Of a DNA stretch of 64,000 nt, positions 8,884-17,922 are shown piece by piece. This DNA is from Vreelandella maris (lineage in GTDB: Bacteria; Pseudomonadota; Gammaproteobacteria; Pseudomonadales; Halomonadaceae). The notes under the pieces are model-generated. The model was not told the DNA's origin and ran no database searches. It was given only the letters and a program-made list of their open reading frames with translations. Location of the stretch: positions 124,001 through 188,000 of the forward strand of contig NZ_JABWCV010000002.1 of NCBI RefSeq assembly GCF_013371085.1, given 5' to 3'. The translations under genes and the position numbers were made by a program. The number at the start of each line of letters is the position of its first letter. Within the stretch, counting starts at the first letter, position 1.

Positions 8884-10628
8884 GATCCGACGGACGCCTC
8901 CTTCATCGGCGGCTTGGTAGAATGCACCGCTCGCACGTTGGACTTGCCGATGACTTCGTCCTTCGGTCCGAAGGCAGCCAACCGGCCGTTCTGAATAACC
9001 GCCACGAGATCGACGGCAGCCAGAGCGCTTGGGCGATGGGCGGCCACAACGGCGACGCCGCCACGCTGCTTCACGCCTTGAATGGCCGCTGTCAGCGCTG
9101 CTTCGCCTTCGGCGTCGAGGTTAGAGTTGGGCTCGTCCAGGACGACAATGAAAGGATTACCGAACAGTGCGCGGGCGAGTCCGATCCGCTGCCGTTGGCC
9201 GCCGGACAGGGAGGTACCCAGCGAGCCGAGCTGCGTTCGATAGCCGTTGGGCAAACGCACGATCATCTCGTGGACACTTGCGGCCATCGCTGCCTCCACC
9301 ACCGCATGGGAATCCGGTGTTTCCTGAAACCGCGAAATGTTCTCTTCGATCGTGCCATTAAGCAGCGCGACCTCCTGCGGCAGATAGCCGATGAACTGAC
9401 CGAGCGCCTCGTCTTGCCATTGCGATAGTTCCGCGTCATCGAGCCGCACGCTCCCACGCAGCACGGGCCAGATGCCTGTCAACGCGCGCAGCAACGTGGT
9501 CTTGCCGCCACCGCTAGGGCCGATGATCCCAATTGCTTGGCCAGCCTTGAGTTCGAAGCTCAGCTCGCTGAGCAGCACTTGTCCGGAATCGGGGGCTGCG
9601 ACGGTGATGTTCTCGACCTTGAGGGATGAACTCGGGCTGGGCAGCTCCATCGGCTCGTCAGTCTCCGCCAGCGCCATGACGGTTTCCTTCAGCCGTGCGA
9701 ACGCGGTTCTTGCAGCGACGACGTTCTTCCAGTTGCCGATGGCAAGATCGATGGGGGCAAGCGCCCGCGCGGATGCAACGGAAGCGGCGATGATCGCGCC
9801 AGCGCTAAGCTCTCCCTGAATAGTGAGCAGCGCTCCGAGGCCAAGAACGGCCGACTGCAGGACCATCCGCAGCACCCGTGAAACCGCTCCGAAGGTGCCG
9901 CTGACATCGTTGGTTCGCGTCTGCAACTCAAGATGATCGTCGTTCGCCCGATTGAAGCGCGCCACCGCGCGACCGGCAAAGCCCATCGCCTTGAGGATCT
10001 CCGCATTGCGCGCATTGGAGTCGGCGATGGTGTTGCGGGTGACGGCAGCCTGCTGCATGGCGCTGCTCAGCTTGGACGTCTTCAGCTCCGTGATAATCGC
10101 GAGCATGGCCAGGATGAATCCGCCGAGAAAAACCAGCGCACCAAGGTAGGGGTGCAGGATGTAGACAAACAACAGGAAAAGTGGCATCCAGGGAAGGTCC
10201 AGCAGCGCCACAGGGCCCTGGCTTCCCAGAAAGCCGCGCACCGTATCCACGTCGCGGCCACGCTCCAGTGATTCAGCGGTCGAAAACCCGAAGCGCGGCA
10301 TGTCGATAGCGACCCGATGGGCCAGCGGCGCGACCCTTCTGTCGAGGCGCGCGCCGACGCGAACAAGAATTTGGGAACGGATGGTGTCGAACATCCCCTG
10401 AAAGCAATACAGACCGAGCGCCAGCACGGAGATGGCGACCAGCGTCGAAATGCTCCCGCTGGTCAGCGCTCGGTCATAAATTTGTAGCATGTAGAAGGCA
10501 CCAGTCAGGGCGAGGATGTTGATGATCCCTGACATGCCAAACAGGAAGAAAAAGATTCCTCGGAAACCTTTGGTCAGCTGTTCTGCGCTCTTGCGCTTAG
10601 CCGACGTACTGGCGTCTTTTTTGCGCAT
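8880..10628 (-). CDS. Type I secretion system permease/ATPase (PrtD/LipB-like)
   Basis: 582 residues: an ABC transmembrane region with several segments (about 25-310) fused to a nucleotide-binding domain (about 335-560). Visible motifs are Walker A GPSGGGKTT (near 370), Q-loop YLPQEVALLNG, signature LSGGQRQRIGLARAL, Walker B FIVVLDEPNSNLD and switch VVAAHRP. There is no N-terminal C39-like domain, which fits the PrtD/HasD class exporting RTX proteases and similar substrates through an uncleaved C-terminal signal. It follows the peroxidase gene after an 88-base gap holding a strong hairpin, and most likely exports that peroxidase across the inner membrane. Confidence 0.9.
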   Translation of the reverse strand: MRKKDASTSAKRKSAEQLTKGFRGIFFFLFGMSGIINILALTGAFYMLQIYDRALTSGSISTLVAISVLALGLYCFQGMFDTIRSQILVRVGARLDRRVAPLAHRVAIDMPRFGFSTAESLERGRDVDTVRGFLGSQGPVALLDLPWMPLFLLFVYILHPYLGALVFLGGFILAMLAIITELKTSKLSSAMQQAAVTRNTIADSNARNAEILKAMGFAGRAVARFNRANDDHLELQTRTNDVSGTFGAVSRVLRMVLQSAVLGLGALLTIQGELSAGAIIAASVASARALAPIDLAIGNWKNVVAARTAFARLKETVMALAETDEPMELPSPSSSLKVENITVAAPDSGQVLLSELSFELKAGQAIGIIGPSGGGKTTLLRALTGIWPVLRGSVRLDDAELSQWQDEALGQFIGYLPQEVALLNGTIEENISRFQETPDSHAVVEAAMAASVHEMIVRLPNGYRTQLGSLGTSLSGGQRQRIGLARALFGNPFIVVLDEPNSNLDAEGEAALTAAIQGVKQRGGVAVVAAHRPSALAAVDLVAVIQNGRLAAFGPKDEVIGKSNVRAVHSTKPPMKEASVGS

Positions 10629-10664
10629 GTGAACTCCCCTTGCACCCTATGTTGAACGGGCGTT

Positions 10665-10690
10665 CCCTGCGGGCGGGTACGCCCGCAGGG
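10665..10690 (-). promoter_or_regulatory. Strong intercistronic hairpin between peroxidase and exporter genes
   Basis: A perfect 10-bp GC-rich stem (CCCTGCGGGC / GCCCGCAGGG, loop GGGTAC) lies 26 bases after the peroxidase stop. No T-run follows on the minus strand, so it is more likely an mRNA-stabilising or partial-attenuation element that lowers exporter expression relative to the secreted enzyme than a full terminator. Confidence 0.5.
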
Positions 10691-10716
10691 TGCGTTATTG
10701 TTATCGCTGTCGTTCG

Positions 10717-13700
10717 TTATAGGTTGAAGTCGCTCACTCCCAGCTCATGCCGACCCTTGATACTGATGGAGAAATCGGCATCGTCGTCTCCGTTCGTGTT
10801 GCCCTGAACAACGGTATAGTCCTCGCCGTCGCGCGTTTGATGGCTGAACATGAGCTGACCGGCGCCGGTGAAAGCCTCCGTCACTAACGTGAAGCTCTGG
10901 TTCCCCGTTGCACAGCCATTCCCGTCCACACCGCTGAGATCGATACGGTCGCCCGGCTGAAATCCCATGATGGTATCGCCGTCCGCATCCGCTGCGGAGA
11001 GGAAGCGGAACGTGTCGTCGCCCGCCCCGCCGTCCATCACGTTGGCCGCGCGGCTCGCCGTGATCGTATCGTCTCCCGATCCCGTGACGATGTTCTCGAC
11101 ACCCCACAGCCCATCATGGCCAGACTCGGCGCCTGAGACGCTGCCACGTCCCATGAAACCGGTGCCAAGATCTGCCGTGATCGCTGACATAATGGCTGAC
11201 ATGTCCAGCGTGTCGCTGTCGCTGGCACTGCCGCCCACCATGTCGTCACCGTAGTAGGTGTCATTACCGTCATCGGCTTCGGCCACGAACATATCGTCGC
11301 CATCGCCGCCGAAGACCGTGTCATCGCCATCCCCGGCATTGATGAAGTCGTTGCCCTCCTCGCCAAGAATGCGGTCGTCGCCGTCATCGCCATAGAGCAT
11401 ATCCGCGCCGTCGCCGCCGAGGATGTCGTCGTCGCCGCCATGACCAAAGACGACGTCTCGACCGCCCAAGCCCATGATGGTCTCGCTCTCCGCCGTTCCG
11501 ACCAGCGCATCAGCGCCTTCGCTGCCAGCCATGGCCGCAGCCGGGATCACTTGCGTTCCGTCTTCCTCCTCGTACTCTTCTTCGTCTTCCTCGTATTCCT
11601 CCTCGTATTGTTCTTCGTCTTCCTCGTCCTCCGATTCATCGTCGGTTTCGGTCTCGTCTTCGTCTTCCGGCTGTTCCGACTCGGGCTCGACCTCGAAGCG
11701 GACGGAGTTCTCGCCGTCGCCTACCAGAGCCTCGCCCGCTTCGTTGGCCTCGACGGGGTGGTCAGCGAGCATCGTGCCATCGGCAAGTTCGACGACATCC
11801 TGCTCCCTGAGTGCGCCCACCACCGTGTCGTTGCCGCCCATGGTTTTGAAAACCACCCGATGCGCGGAACTCAGTGCCGAGATGTCTAAGACATCGTCGT
11901 CCTCCGCACCCATTACGTGGATGGTACTCATCGCCAGGCTGGTTCCGGTGAAGTCGCCAGCAATCGTAAATGTATCGCCGCCTCCCTGGCCGTCGATGAC
12001 GATTTCCTCGATGTTGGCGAGCTCCGCCATCACCACGCCGTTACGGACGATGACGATCTCCGTTCCCGCGTCGAGGTCGGCAAAGCCTTGGGCCAGGGCA
12101 TTGGTCCGGTCGAGAATCGCGAAGGATTCAGCTTCACCGGCGCTGCCGAGGATTTCTGCGGTATCGACTTGGTTGCCGCCATCAAGGATGTCGCGCCCGC
12201 CATCAGCCTCGGTGATCAGCAGGTCATCGCCAGCGCTGCCGAATAGGATGTCATCGCCCGCGCCTCCGTTCAGAACGTCATTGCCACCGCCACCGTTGAG
12301 GTCGTCATTACCGGCGCCACCTTCGAGAGTGTCGTCATTGGCATGGCCTGCGATGACATCATTGCCGTCTCCGCCCTCAAGGGCATCATCACCAAGCCCA
12401 CCGCGAAGGTCGTCCGCACCGGCGCCGCCCAGCAGAGTATCGTCGCCATCCCCGCCGTTGAGGAAGTCATCTCCATCACCGCCATCGAGAGTGTCGTTGC
12501 CGTCCGCACCAATCAGGCGATCATTGCCTGCACCGCCGTAGACAAGGTCGTCGCCGCCGCCTGCGAGCAGGTTGTCGTTACCGGCAAGGCCGATCAGGAT
12601 ATCGGCCGCCTCAGTGCCCTCGAGGCGCGTTGCACCAACGTCGTTGCCATTGGTTCCGGTAATAACCTGCAGGTCGCTATCCCCGAAGGACAGCACTTCG
12701 ATATTGCTGACGAGGTCGGTGCCATCGGAGAGACGGTTCTGCCCGCTTACTGGGTCCACCGCAGCATCGTCCACATCGACATGTGCTACGGTGAGCCGAC
12801 CGGTGTCTTCATCCACCGCAATCTCATAGGCGGCGCGATCGCCCCAGTAGACGGCCGTATCGATACCGGATTCGTCCTCAAGGATCTCGCGAACCATCTG
12901 CAATTGCCCCGGGTTGATCCGGCCTTCGACCATCCACGCCGACAGCGGACGGGTAACCTCCGCGCCATCGATAGTGAGAGTCACCGGCCCGTCCATGCTA
13001 TCGACCGTCGCGATCTCATCGCCGGTGCCATCGCGGTTCGTCATGATGGCGATGCGCACGTTGAGCCACGCGTCGCCGTCGATAACATCGTCGCCGCCAC
13101 GGCCTTCGATCGTATCGCTGCCGCCACCGCCCAGCAGGATGTTGCCGCCGGTGAACACCGACTTCTCAGTCCCGGAACCATCAGCCCAGTATTGCGCGTT
13201 GCGCATCATGTCCGGGGTGATCAGTTGGTCGAGACCATCGATCCGGTCAATACCTGCCTGGTCGAGCTCGTTATAGATGAAGTTGCCCTCAGGCGTCGGG
13301 TCGGCAACGATCGGCGTGGCGCCCTCTTCCTCGTTGCTCCGGTTGTCGCCGCGCAGGATGTCGTCCTGCACCCAGCCAGACAGGGCCTCCACTTGGCTGA
13401 AGCGGTCCCGCAGCACTTCCAGCGGCAGCGTGGTGAATACCTCCACGTTCATATCGGCGTCGGCCGCCACGTTTTGGCCTTTGTGGATGACCCAGTCGTG
13501 CCCCCACATGCCGATGTTCTTTTGAATACCCTCTCCCGCCACCATAATGTCGTCGCCTGAGTCGGCGTCGTAGTCGGTGTCACCATTCCCGCCGTTGAGG
13601 ATGTCGTGGCCAATCACCGTGGAGTTGAAGAAGAGTTCGCCGTTGTCGCCAGCGATATACTCGAAGCGACTCTTACCCTCGACCCAGTCGTGGCCCTCGT

Positions 13701-16700
13701 TGCCGAAGAGTACGTCAGGGCCGTCGCCACCGAGGAGGAAGTCATCACCCATGCCAGCGCGGATCTCGGATCCGTCTGGGCCGGTGATCAGGAAGTCCTT
13801 GCCACGGCCACCGAAGATCAGCGCCGCGCCGCTGCCGCCATGGATGACGTCGTTGCCCTCGTCTCCCTTGAGCATGTCGACTTCGCCGATATCGGTCCCG
13901 GAGTTGGTGATGATGTCGTCACCCTCTCCGCCGTTGATCTTGTCGACGCCATACCCGGCTTCAATCCGGTCGTCACCCGCGTCACCCCAAACGGTGTCGT
14001 CGCCACCGCCAGCGACGATGCGGTCGTTGCCGTCCGTACCCTGGATGACGACGTGGTCATCGCCGTTATAGCGCAAGTAGGCACCGTCACCTTGCGCGTC
14101 GGGCGCCCCGCGCTCGACTAGCTGAGAAGCGGATTGGAGGAAAGGATCCTCGTGTTGGGGATCGTCCACCCCGGTCATCTGCATCTGCTTGGCGTAATCG
14201 ACATAGAGGATGTGATCCGGTGTCGAGAAGATATCACCCGGGATCGCAAAGCCAGTTTCTCCAAGGTCGGTATTTGCCAAAGCCATCTTGGCGAGGGAGT
14301 TGTTCTCCAGCTCCGTTAGCAGGTTCAGCCCCTGGGTCCGCGACAGGTAGTAGAACCGGTCGGCGTCCTGCAGGTTCTCGAGCTGCATTTCGAAGACGAA
14401 GGCAAAGGTGGAGCCGAGCATGCCGCCGAAGGGCATCTTCTTCTCGGCGAGACCGCCCATCCACAGGTCGATGTCGTTCACGCCTGTCTGCTCGGCTGGC
14501 GCATTGAGCCAGTCGAGGCGTGCCTCCCGATCAGCTGCGCTCTCGTTCGGGGCACCGAGAACGAGATCGGTGGCCGCCGCACGCTTGCCAGCGATGGTGT
14601 CTTCGGAAGTGACCGACGCGTGCGTGCCGTAGGCCGCGATGAAGTTGATGACCGAGGCGGGGTTCTTCATGTTCTCGGCGAAATCGGCCCAGCTGGTGTA
14701 TGGCCTAAGCTGCGTGTCGCCATCCGCCATTTCCATAAACTGCGCCCGGGCCTCGTTGAGGGTGGGCATGCCGGTGTCCCGCCCGCGCGCGATGTTGATC
14801 GCGGGAAGATCGAGCGGAATGCCGAGGAGCTGGTTGCGCAGCGTGTTGGTGACGAACTCGTCGATCTCGTTGCCGACCTGGGCCGTCATACCGCGCAGGA
14901 TCGCGCCCGCCGCCTCGTCATGGCTTATGGTGTCCGAGCCTAGAGCCAATGGATTCAAGAAGGCGTCGAACAGATCCATGTCGTCGCGACTGCCATCCGC
15001 ATTGATGCGGTCAACCGTCTCGTTGAGCATCGAGTGCCCGAACCGGTAGACCACGTGCGCGAACTCGGAAAAGATAACCGGGTTCAGCTCGGCGTCGGGC
15101 TGCACCATGAAGACATCAATATCCGGCTGGATCTTCCGCGCGAATTCTTCGAAGACCAGGTGCTGGTACTCCATTTCGGTCGTGAAGCGCGCTGCCTGGA
15201 AAATTCTCTCGCCGTCCCACGATAGCCCCTCAATTTCAGCCGCGCTGGGCCAAGAGGTAAGGTCGGGGCCAGCCAGCCACTGGTTCAGGAAGTCGAGATC
15301 TCCACTCTCAAGCACCACTTCCTTCACCTGCTCCGCAATGCGATTGTGCTCGGAGTGGAAGATGTGGTGGATCGAGGTCAGGCCGATGTTCTCGTTGCCA
15401 CGGCCGTCGCCTGTAATGTAGTGCGCGTCCAGCAGCTCGTTATCATAGGCAGTTTGAGCGCCGCGGGGGCCGAACTCGCCGCTGTAGCCGGGCTCGGAAT
15501 CGTCGTCCGCTTGCAGTTCGCCGTTAGCAAGTACGGGCACCGCCTCACGGTTGATGTCGTCAAGGAAAGCCACGCCGGCGCGCCCTGCCCCGACTTCTGA
15601 GGGGTCGATCGGGTTGGCTAGGTTCCCCTCGGTTAAGATGGGGTTGCCGGCGCCGTCAAAGCCGGTGATCAGTTGGGAAAGCCCGTTCTCGCCACGCAGA
15701 AACTCGCCGTAGGGATCCACCGCGACTAGTGGCACGGCGCCCACATCCTTGTCGGTCAGCTCGATACCTAGCAGCGTGCGCGCCTGTGCCTTAATGTCAG
15801 CCCAGGTTGGCAGGCCGCGCTCACCGTCGAGCAGGTTACCGGTCGCCACAGGGCGGCCATCGACCATCGCGTACTCGCGTAGGAAAACTTGGTGCGACGG
15901 ATGCGAGGTGTAGGTCTGGTTCTGATCCACCCACGGCGTGGTGACATTGCCTGCCGCATCATCGGTGGTGGCACGCGTCAATACCATGAAGTTAGTATGG
16001 GGGCTCGCAGGGTTGTACAGCGGGTCGTCCGGCGACAGTGGCATGTAGACAGTACCGTTGCCCCCTTTCGCGACCAGATCAAGCCCGTGGTCGAAGAACT
16101 GGCCAAACAGCGTGAAGACCGAGTTGTAGGAGGCCGATAATCCCTCGTCCGGAGACACGTTCGGCAACATGACGCTGACACCATCCATCTCAATCCCGTA
16201 TGAGATGAGCAGCGTGTCGAGCTCCTCCTTCTGCGCCGCATAGATAGACGTCTCCTCAAGACCGGCATCGCTCAGTGCCTGCACGAGGATGTGCTGCTCG
16301 CGGATCTCGCTCAGGGCGTCAAGCATCGGCTGGCCGTTCAAACCCGCATGCTGGAGCGCAGTCGCGATCACCGCCGGATTGTCGAGGGTCTGATCGACGA
16401 TCAGGTTAGAGATAAGGCGCGGCTCGGCATCGACCACGTCACCATTTTCGCCATAGTCATTGTTGGTTGGGTAGCCGGGAAATGGAAAGGCACCACTTCC
16501 TTCCCTGAACGACCCCTCGGTAATCGGACCGAAAATCTCTCCCGCAGACCCCCACTGCTCACGGCCAATCCCAAAGTTGTTGTAACTGCCATCGACCGTT
16601 CGCAGACCCGAAGGCAGAAGCGGGCTATCGATGAGCTCCGAAAGGGGCGTTCCCGCGGAATGCGCTTCCGCGATCTTGATCTGGTCCAGAATGAATTGCA

Positions 16701-16728
16701 GATCATGTTGGTTCAGTTTAACGGCCAT
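10717..16728 (-). CDS. Secreted animal-type haem peroxidase with RTX repeats (MopA-like)
   Basis: 2003 residues. The N-terminal half is an animal haem peroxidase: distal motif GQFFDHGLD with His214 (and the Gln/Asp pair that contact haem and calcium), TSIHHIFHSEHNR with the catalytic Arg, proximal His565 in YRFGHSML, and LDLPAINIARGRD. RTX nonapeptide blocks follow at about 890-1030, 1375-1500 and 1750-1820, separated by beta-rich regions and a long Glu/Asp tract (about 1680-1725). The C-terminus ends in DFNL, like the short acidic-hydrophobic ends of serralysin-type secretion signals. The adjacent exporter and adaptor support type I secretion. Known relatives include Mn(II)-oxidising MopA; halide oxidation is an alternative. 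The GC-rich DNA suggests acquisition. Confidence 0.88.
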   Translation of the reverse strand: MAVKLNQHDLQFILDQIKIAEAHSAGTPLSELIDSPLLPSGLRTVDGSYNNFGIGREQWGSAGEIFGPITEGSFREGSGAFPFPGYPTNNDYGENGDVVDAEPRLISNLIVDQTLDNPAVIATALQHAGLNGQPMLDALSEIREQHILVQALSDAGLEETSIYAAQKEELDTLLISYGIEMDGVSVMLPNVSPDEGLSASYNSVFTLFGQFFDHGLDLVAKGGNGTVYMPLSPDDPLYNPASPHTNFMVLTRATTDDAAGNVTTPWVDQNQTYTSHPSHQVFLREYAMVDGRPVATGNLLDGERGLPTWADIKAQARTLLGIELTDKDVGAVPLVAVDPYGEFLRGENGLSQLITGFDGAGNPILTEGNLANPIDPSEVGAGRAGVAFLDDINREAVPVLANGELQADDDSEPGYSGEFGPRGAQTAYDNELLDAHYITGDGRGNENIGLTSIHHIFHSEHNRIAEQVKEVVLESGDLDFLNQWLAGPDLTSWPSAAEIEGLSWDGERIFQAARFTTEMEYQHLVFEEFARKIQPDIDVFMVQPDAELNPVIFSEFAHVVYRFGHSMLNETVDRINADGSRDDMDLFDAFLNPLALGSDTISHDEAAGAILRGMTAQVGNEIDEFVTNTLRNQLLGIPLDLPAINIARGRDTGMPTLNEARAQFMEMADGDTQLRPYTSWADFAENMKNPASVINFIAAYGTHASVTSEDTIAGKRAAATDLVLGAPNESAADREARLDWLNAPAEQTGVNDIDLWMGGLAEKKMPFGGMLGSTFAFVFEMQLENLQDADRFYYLSRTQGLNLLTELENNSLAKMALANTDLGETGFAIPGDIFSTPDHILYVDYAKQMQMTGVDDPQHEDPFLQSASQLVERGAPDAQGDGAYLRYNGDDHVVIQGTDGNDRIVAGGGDDTVWGDAGDDRIEAGYGVDKINGGEGDDIITNSGTDIGEVDMLKGDEGNDVIHGGSGAALIFGGRGKDFLITGPDGSEIRAGMGDDFLLGGDGPDVLFGNEGHDWVEGKSRFEYIAGDNGELFFNSTVIGHDILNGGNGDTDYDADSGDDIMVAGEGIQKNIGMWGHDWVIHKGQNVAADADMNVEVFTTLPLEVLRDRFSQVEALSGWVQDDILRGDNRSNEEEGATPIVADPTPEGNFIYNELDQAGIDRIDGLDQLITPDMMRNAQYWADGSGTEKSVFTGGNILLGGGGSDTIEGRGGDDVIDGDAWLNVRIAIMTNRDGTGDEIATVDSMDGPVTLTIDGAEVTRPLSAWMVEGRINPGQLQMVREILEDESGIDTAVYWGDRAAYEIAVDEDTGRLTVAHVDVDDAAVDPVSGQNRLSDGTDLVSNIEVLSFGDSDLQVITGTNGNDVGATRLEGTEAADILIGLAGNDNLLAGGGDDLVYGGAGNDRLIGADGNDTLDGGDGDDFLNGGDGDDTLLGGAGADDLRGGLGDDALEGGDGNDVIAGHANDDTLEGGAGNDDLNGGGGNDVLNGGAGDDILFGSAGDDLLITEADGGRDILDGGNQVDTAEILGSAGEAESFAILDRTNALAQGFADLDAGTEIVIVRNGVVMAELANIEEIVIDGQGGGDTFTIAGDFTGTSLAMSTIHVMGAEDDDVLDISALSSAHRVVFKTMGGNDTVVGALREQDVVELADGTMLADHPVEANEAGEALVGDGENSVRFEVEPESEQPEDEDETETDDESEDEEDEEQYEEEYEEDEEEYEEEDGTQVIPAAAMAGSEGADALVGTAESETIMGLGGRDVVFGHGGDDDILGGDGADMLYGDDGDDRILGEEGNDFINAGDGDDTVFGGDGDDMFVAEADDGNDTYYGDDMVGGSASDSDTLDMSAIMSAITADLGTGFMGRGSVSGAESGHDGLWGVENIVTGSGDDTITASRAANVMDGGAGDDTFRFLSAADADGDTIMGFQPGDRIDLSGVDGNGCATGNQSFTLVTEAFTGAGQLMFSHQTRDGEDYTVVQGNTNGDDDADFSISIKGRHELGVSDFNL

Positions 16729-17404
16729 GTTCCCTCCCAGGCCCCACAGGGCTCTGATACTTATTTTTTAAACTGTCGTCACACCTCGACGGACACCTCA
16801 GCTAAGGCAACTTTCCCATACCCTATGCTTACACAAGGTTACATTGAGAAATACTTTCTTACCTCCTCAAAATCACCATTAGTTAGCTTTGAGAAAGTTG
16901 ATCAATAAGGATGAATTTACTCATCTGAAAAGAGGTAGATGTAGCAGTGAGGAAAAGCACTAAAGTCATCAGAAATTGAGGCTTTAGCTTGGCCAGAAAA
17001 CCCTAATTGGTAATGATGCCTATGCCGCATTTGACGATGGGTAGCTCATTACAACGACTGTTAGATGTTGAACGGTATCTTCTTGAACCTTTGCTTTAGC
17101 GATAATTGGCGGGATCTTGCAGAGTGTTAAGGTAATTGGAGGGAGGGCGATGACTGCTCTAGGTCATGGCAAGATGACGGCACGAATGACAACTTGTTAC
17201 CGGTCGAGTATGAACGGCGTTATTTTAAGGCTCGACGGGCGTTTAGAGTAGCAGGGAGATTAATTTGCCTGGGCGCTCTGGCATAACCACTCCATGGATA
17301 CAGCACGCTGGCACGAAAAAGTACGAGGCGGCCATTGCTCTCAAGCGCTATGCTTTTGGATATAAAGTCAGAATATTAAGCCCAACACGGCTGAGGGGAA
17401 AGTG
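16729..17404. other. Gene-poor region upstream of the peroxidase operon
   Basis: About 680 bases. The part next to 16728 must contain the peroxidase promoter (leftward). GC falls sharply relative to the RTX operon. No convincing gene, repeat or RNA seen. Confidence 0.4.
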
Positions 17405-17680
17405 ATGTCAAGATCGATAGCAGTAAAGAATGCCGATGGGGTCGATAATTATGTAATTGCCAAAGTCAGACCAGTGCACCACCGGCATTTGTCTGGAAAG
17501 GAAGTCGATCTTGCCAGAACTGTTAGCTTTTATCTTTCTACTGGGCAAGTGCTAAACCATGTATCAGCAGAGCGCTTCGAAAACCCTATGACAGAAGAAT
17601 CCTACTGCGTAGTGAATGATGAGGACATAGAGTGGCTGCTCAGTTTGCAGCCGATAGACTCTGGTACAAATGGATTGTAA
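17405..17680 (+). CDS. Small hypothetical protein
   Basis: 91 residues from the ATG at 17405, with GAGGGG at 17393-17398 giving good spacing; an in-frame GTG at 17402 is less likely. The sequence has mixed charge, one Cys, and no signal peptide, membrane segment or motif I recognise. It is the only rightward gene before the formate dehydrogenase operon and has no clear operon partner. Amino-acid composition looks protein-like, but it could be a remnant. Confidence 0.4.
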   Translation: MSRSIAVKNADGVDNYVIAKVRPVHHRHLSGKEVDLARTVSFYLSTGQVLNHVSAERFENPMTEESYCVVNDEDIEWLLSLQPIDSGTNGL

Positions 17681-17827
17681 GTGCCCCAAACAAAACCCTT
17701 GGGACGAAGCGAATAATGCTTATGCGATCTATGCTAGATCATTCCTTGACATTGAGGATGAATAGCCCCAGTGGGGCCAATGGTTGCCGTGACATGGGCG
17801 AGGACCCTCGAAGTGCAAAAATGAGCG

Positions 17828-17853
17828 AAGCACCGGCCGAACGACCGGTGCTT
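17828..17853 (-). terminator. Terminator of the formate dehydrogenase operon
   Basis: A 9-bp stem AAGCACCGG/CCGGTGCTT with an eight-base loop lies 70 bases past the fdsA-like stop; on the minus strand ATTTTTG follows a few bases later. A plausible Rho-independent terminator. Confidence 0.5.
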
Positions 17854-17922
17854 ATGCGGATTAAAAAATCGCCGCGTCTATACGCCCGTTTTCAACTTTG
17901 GCAAAGCAAACTCACTCCGCTA

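Noticed and set aside
11474..13560. Long plus-strand frames opposite the peroxidase gene
   Set aside because: They are Ser/Pro- or Val/Ala-rich shadows produced by the RTX repeats on the other strand.
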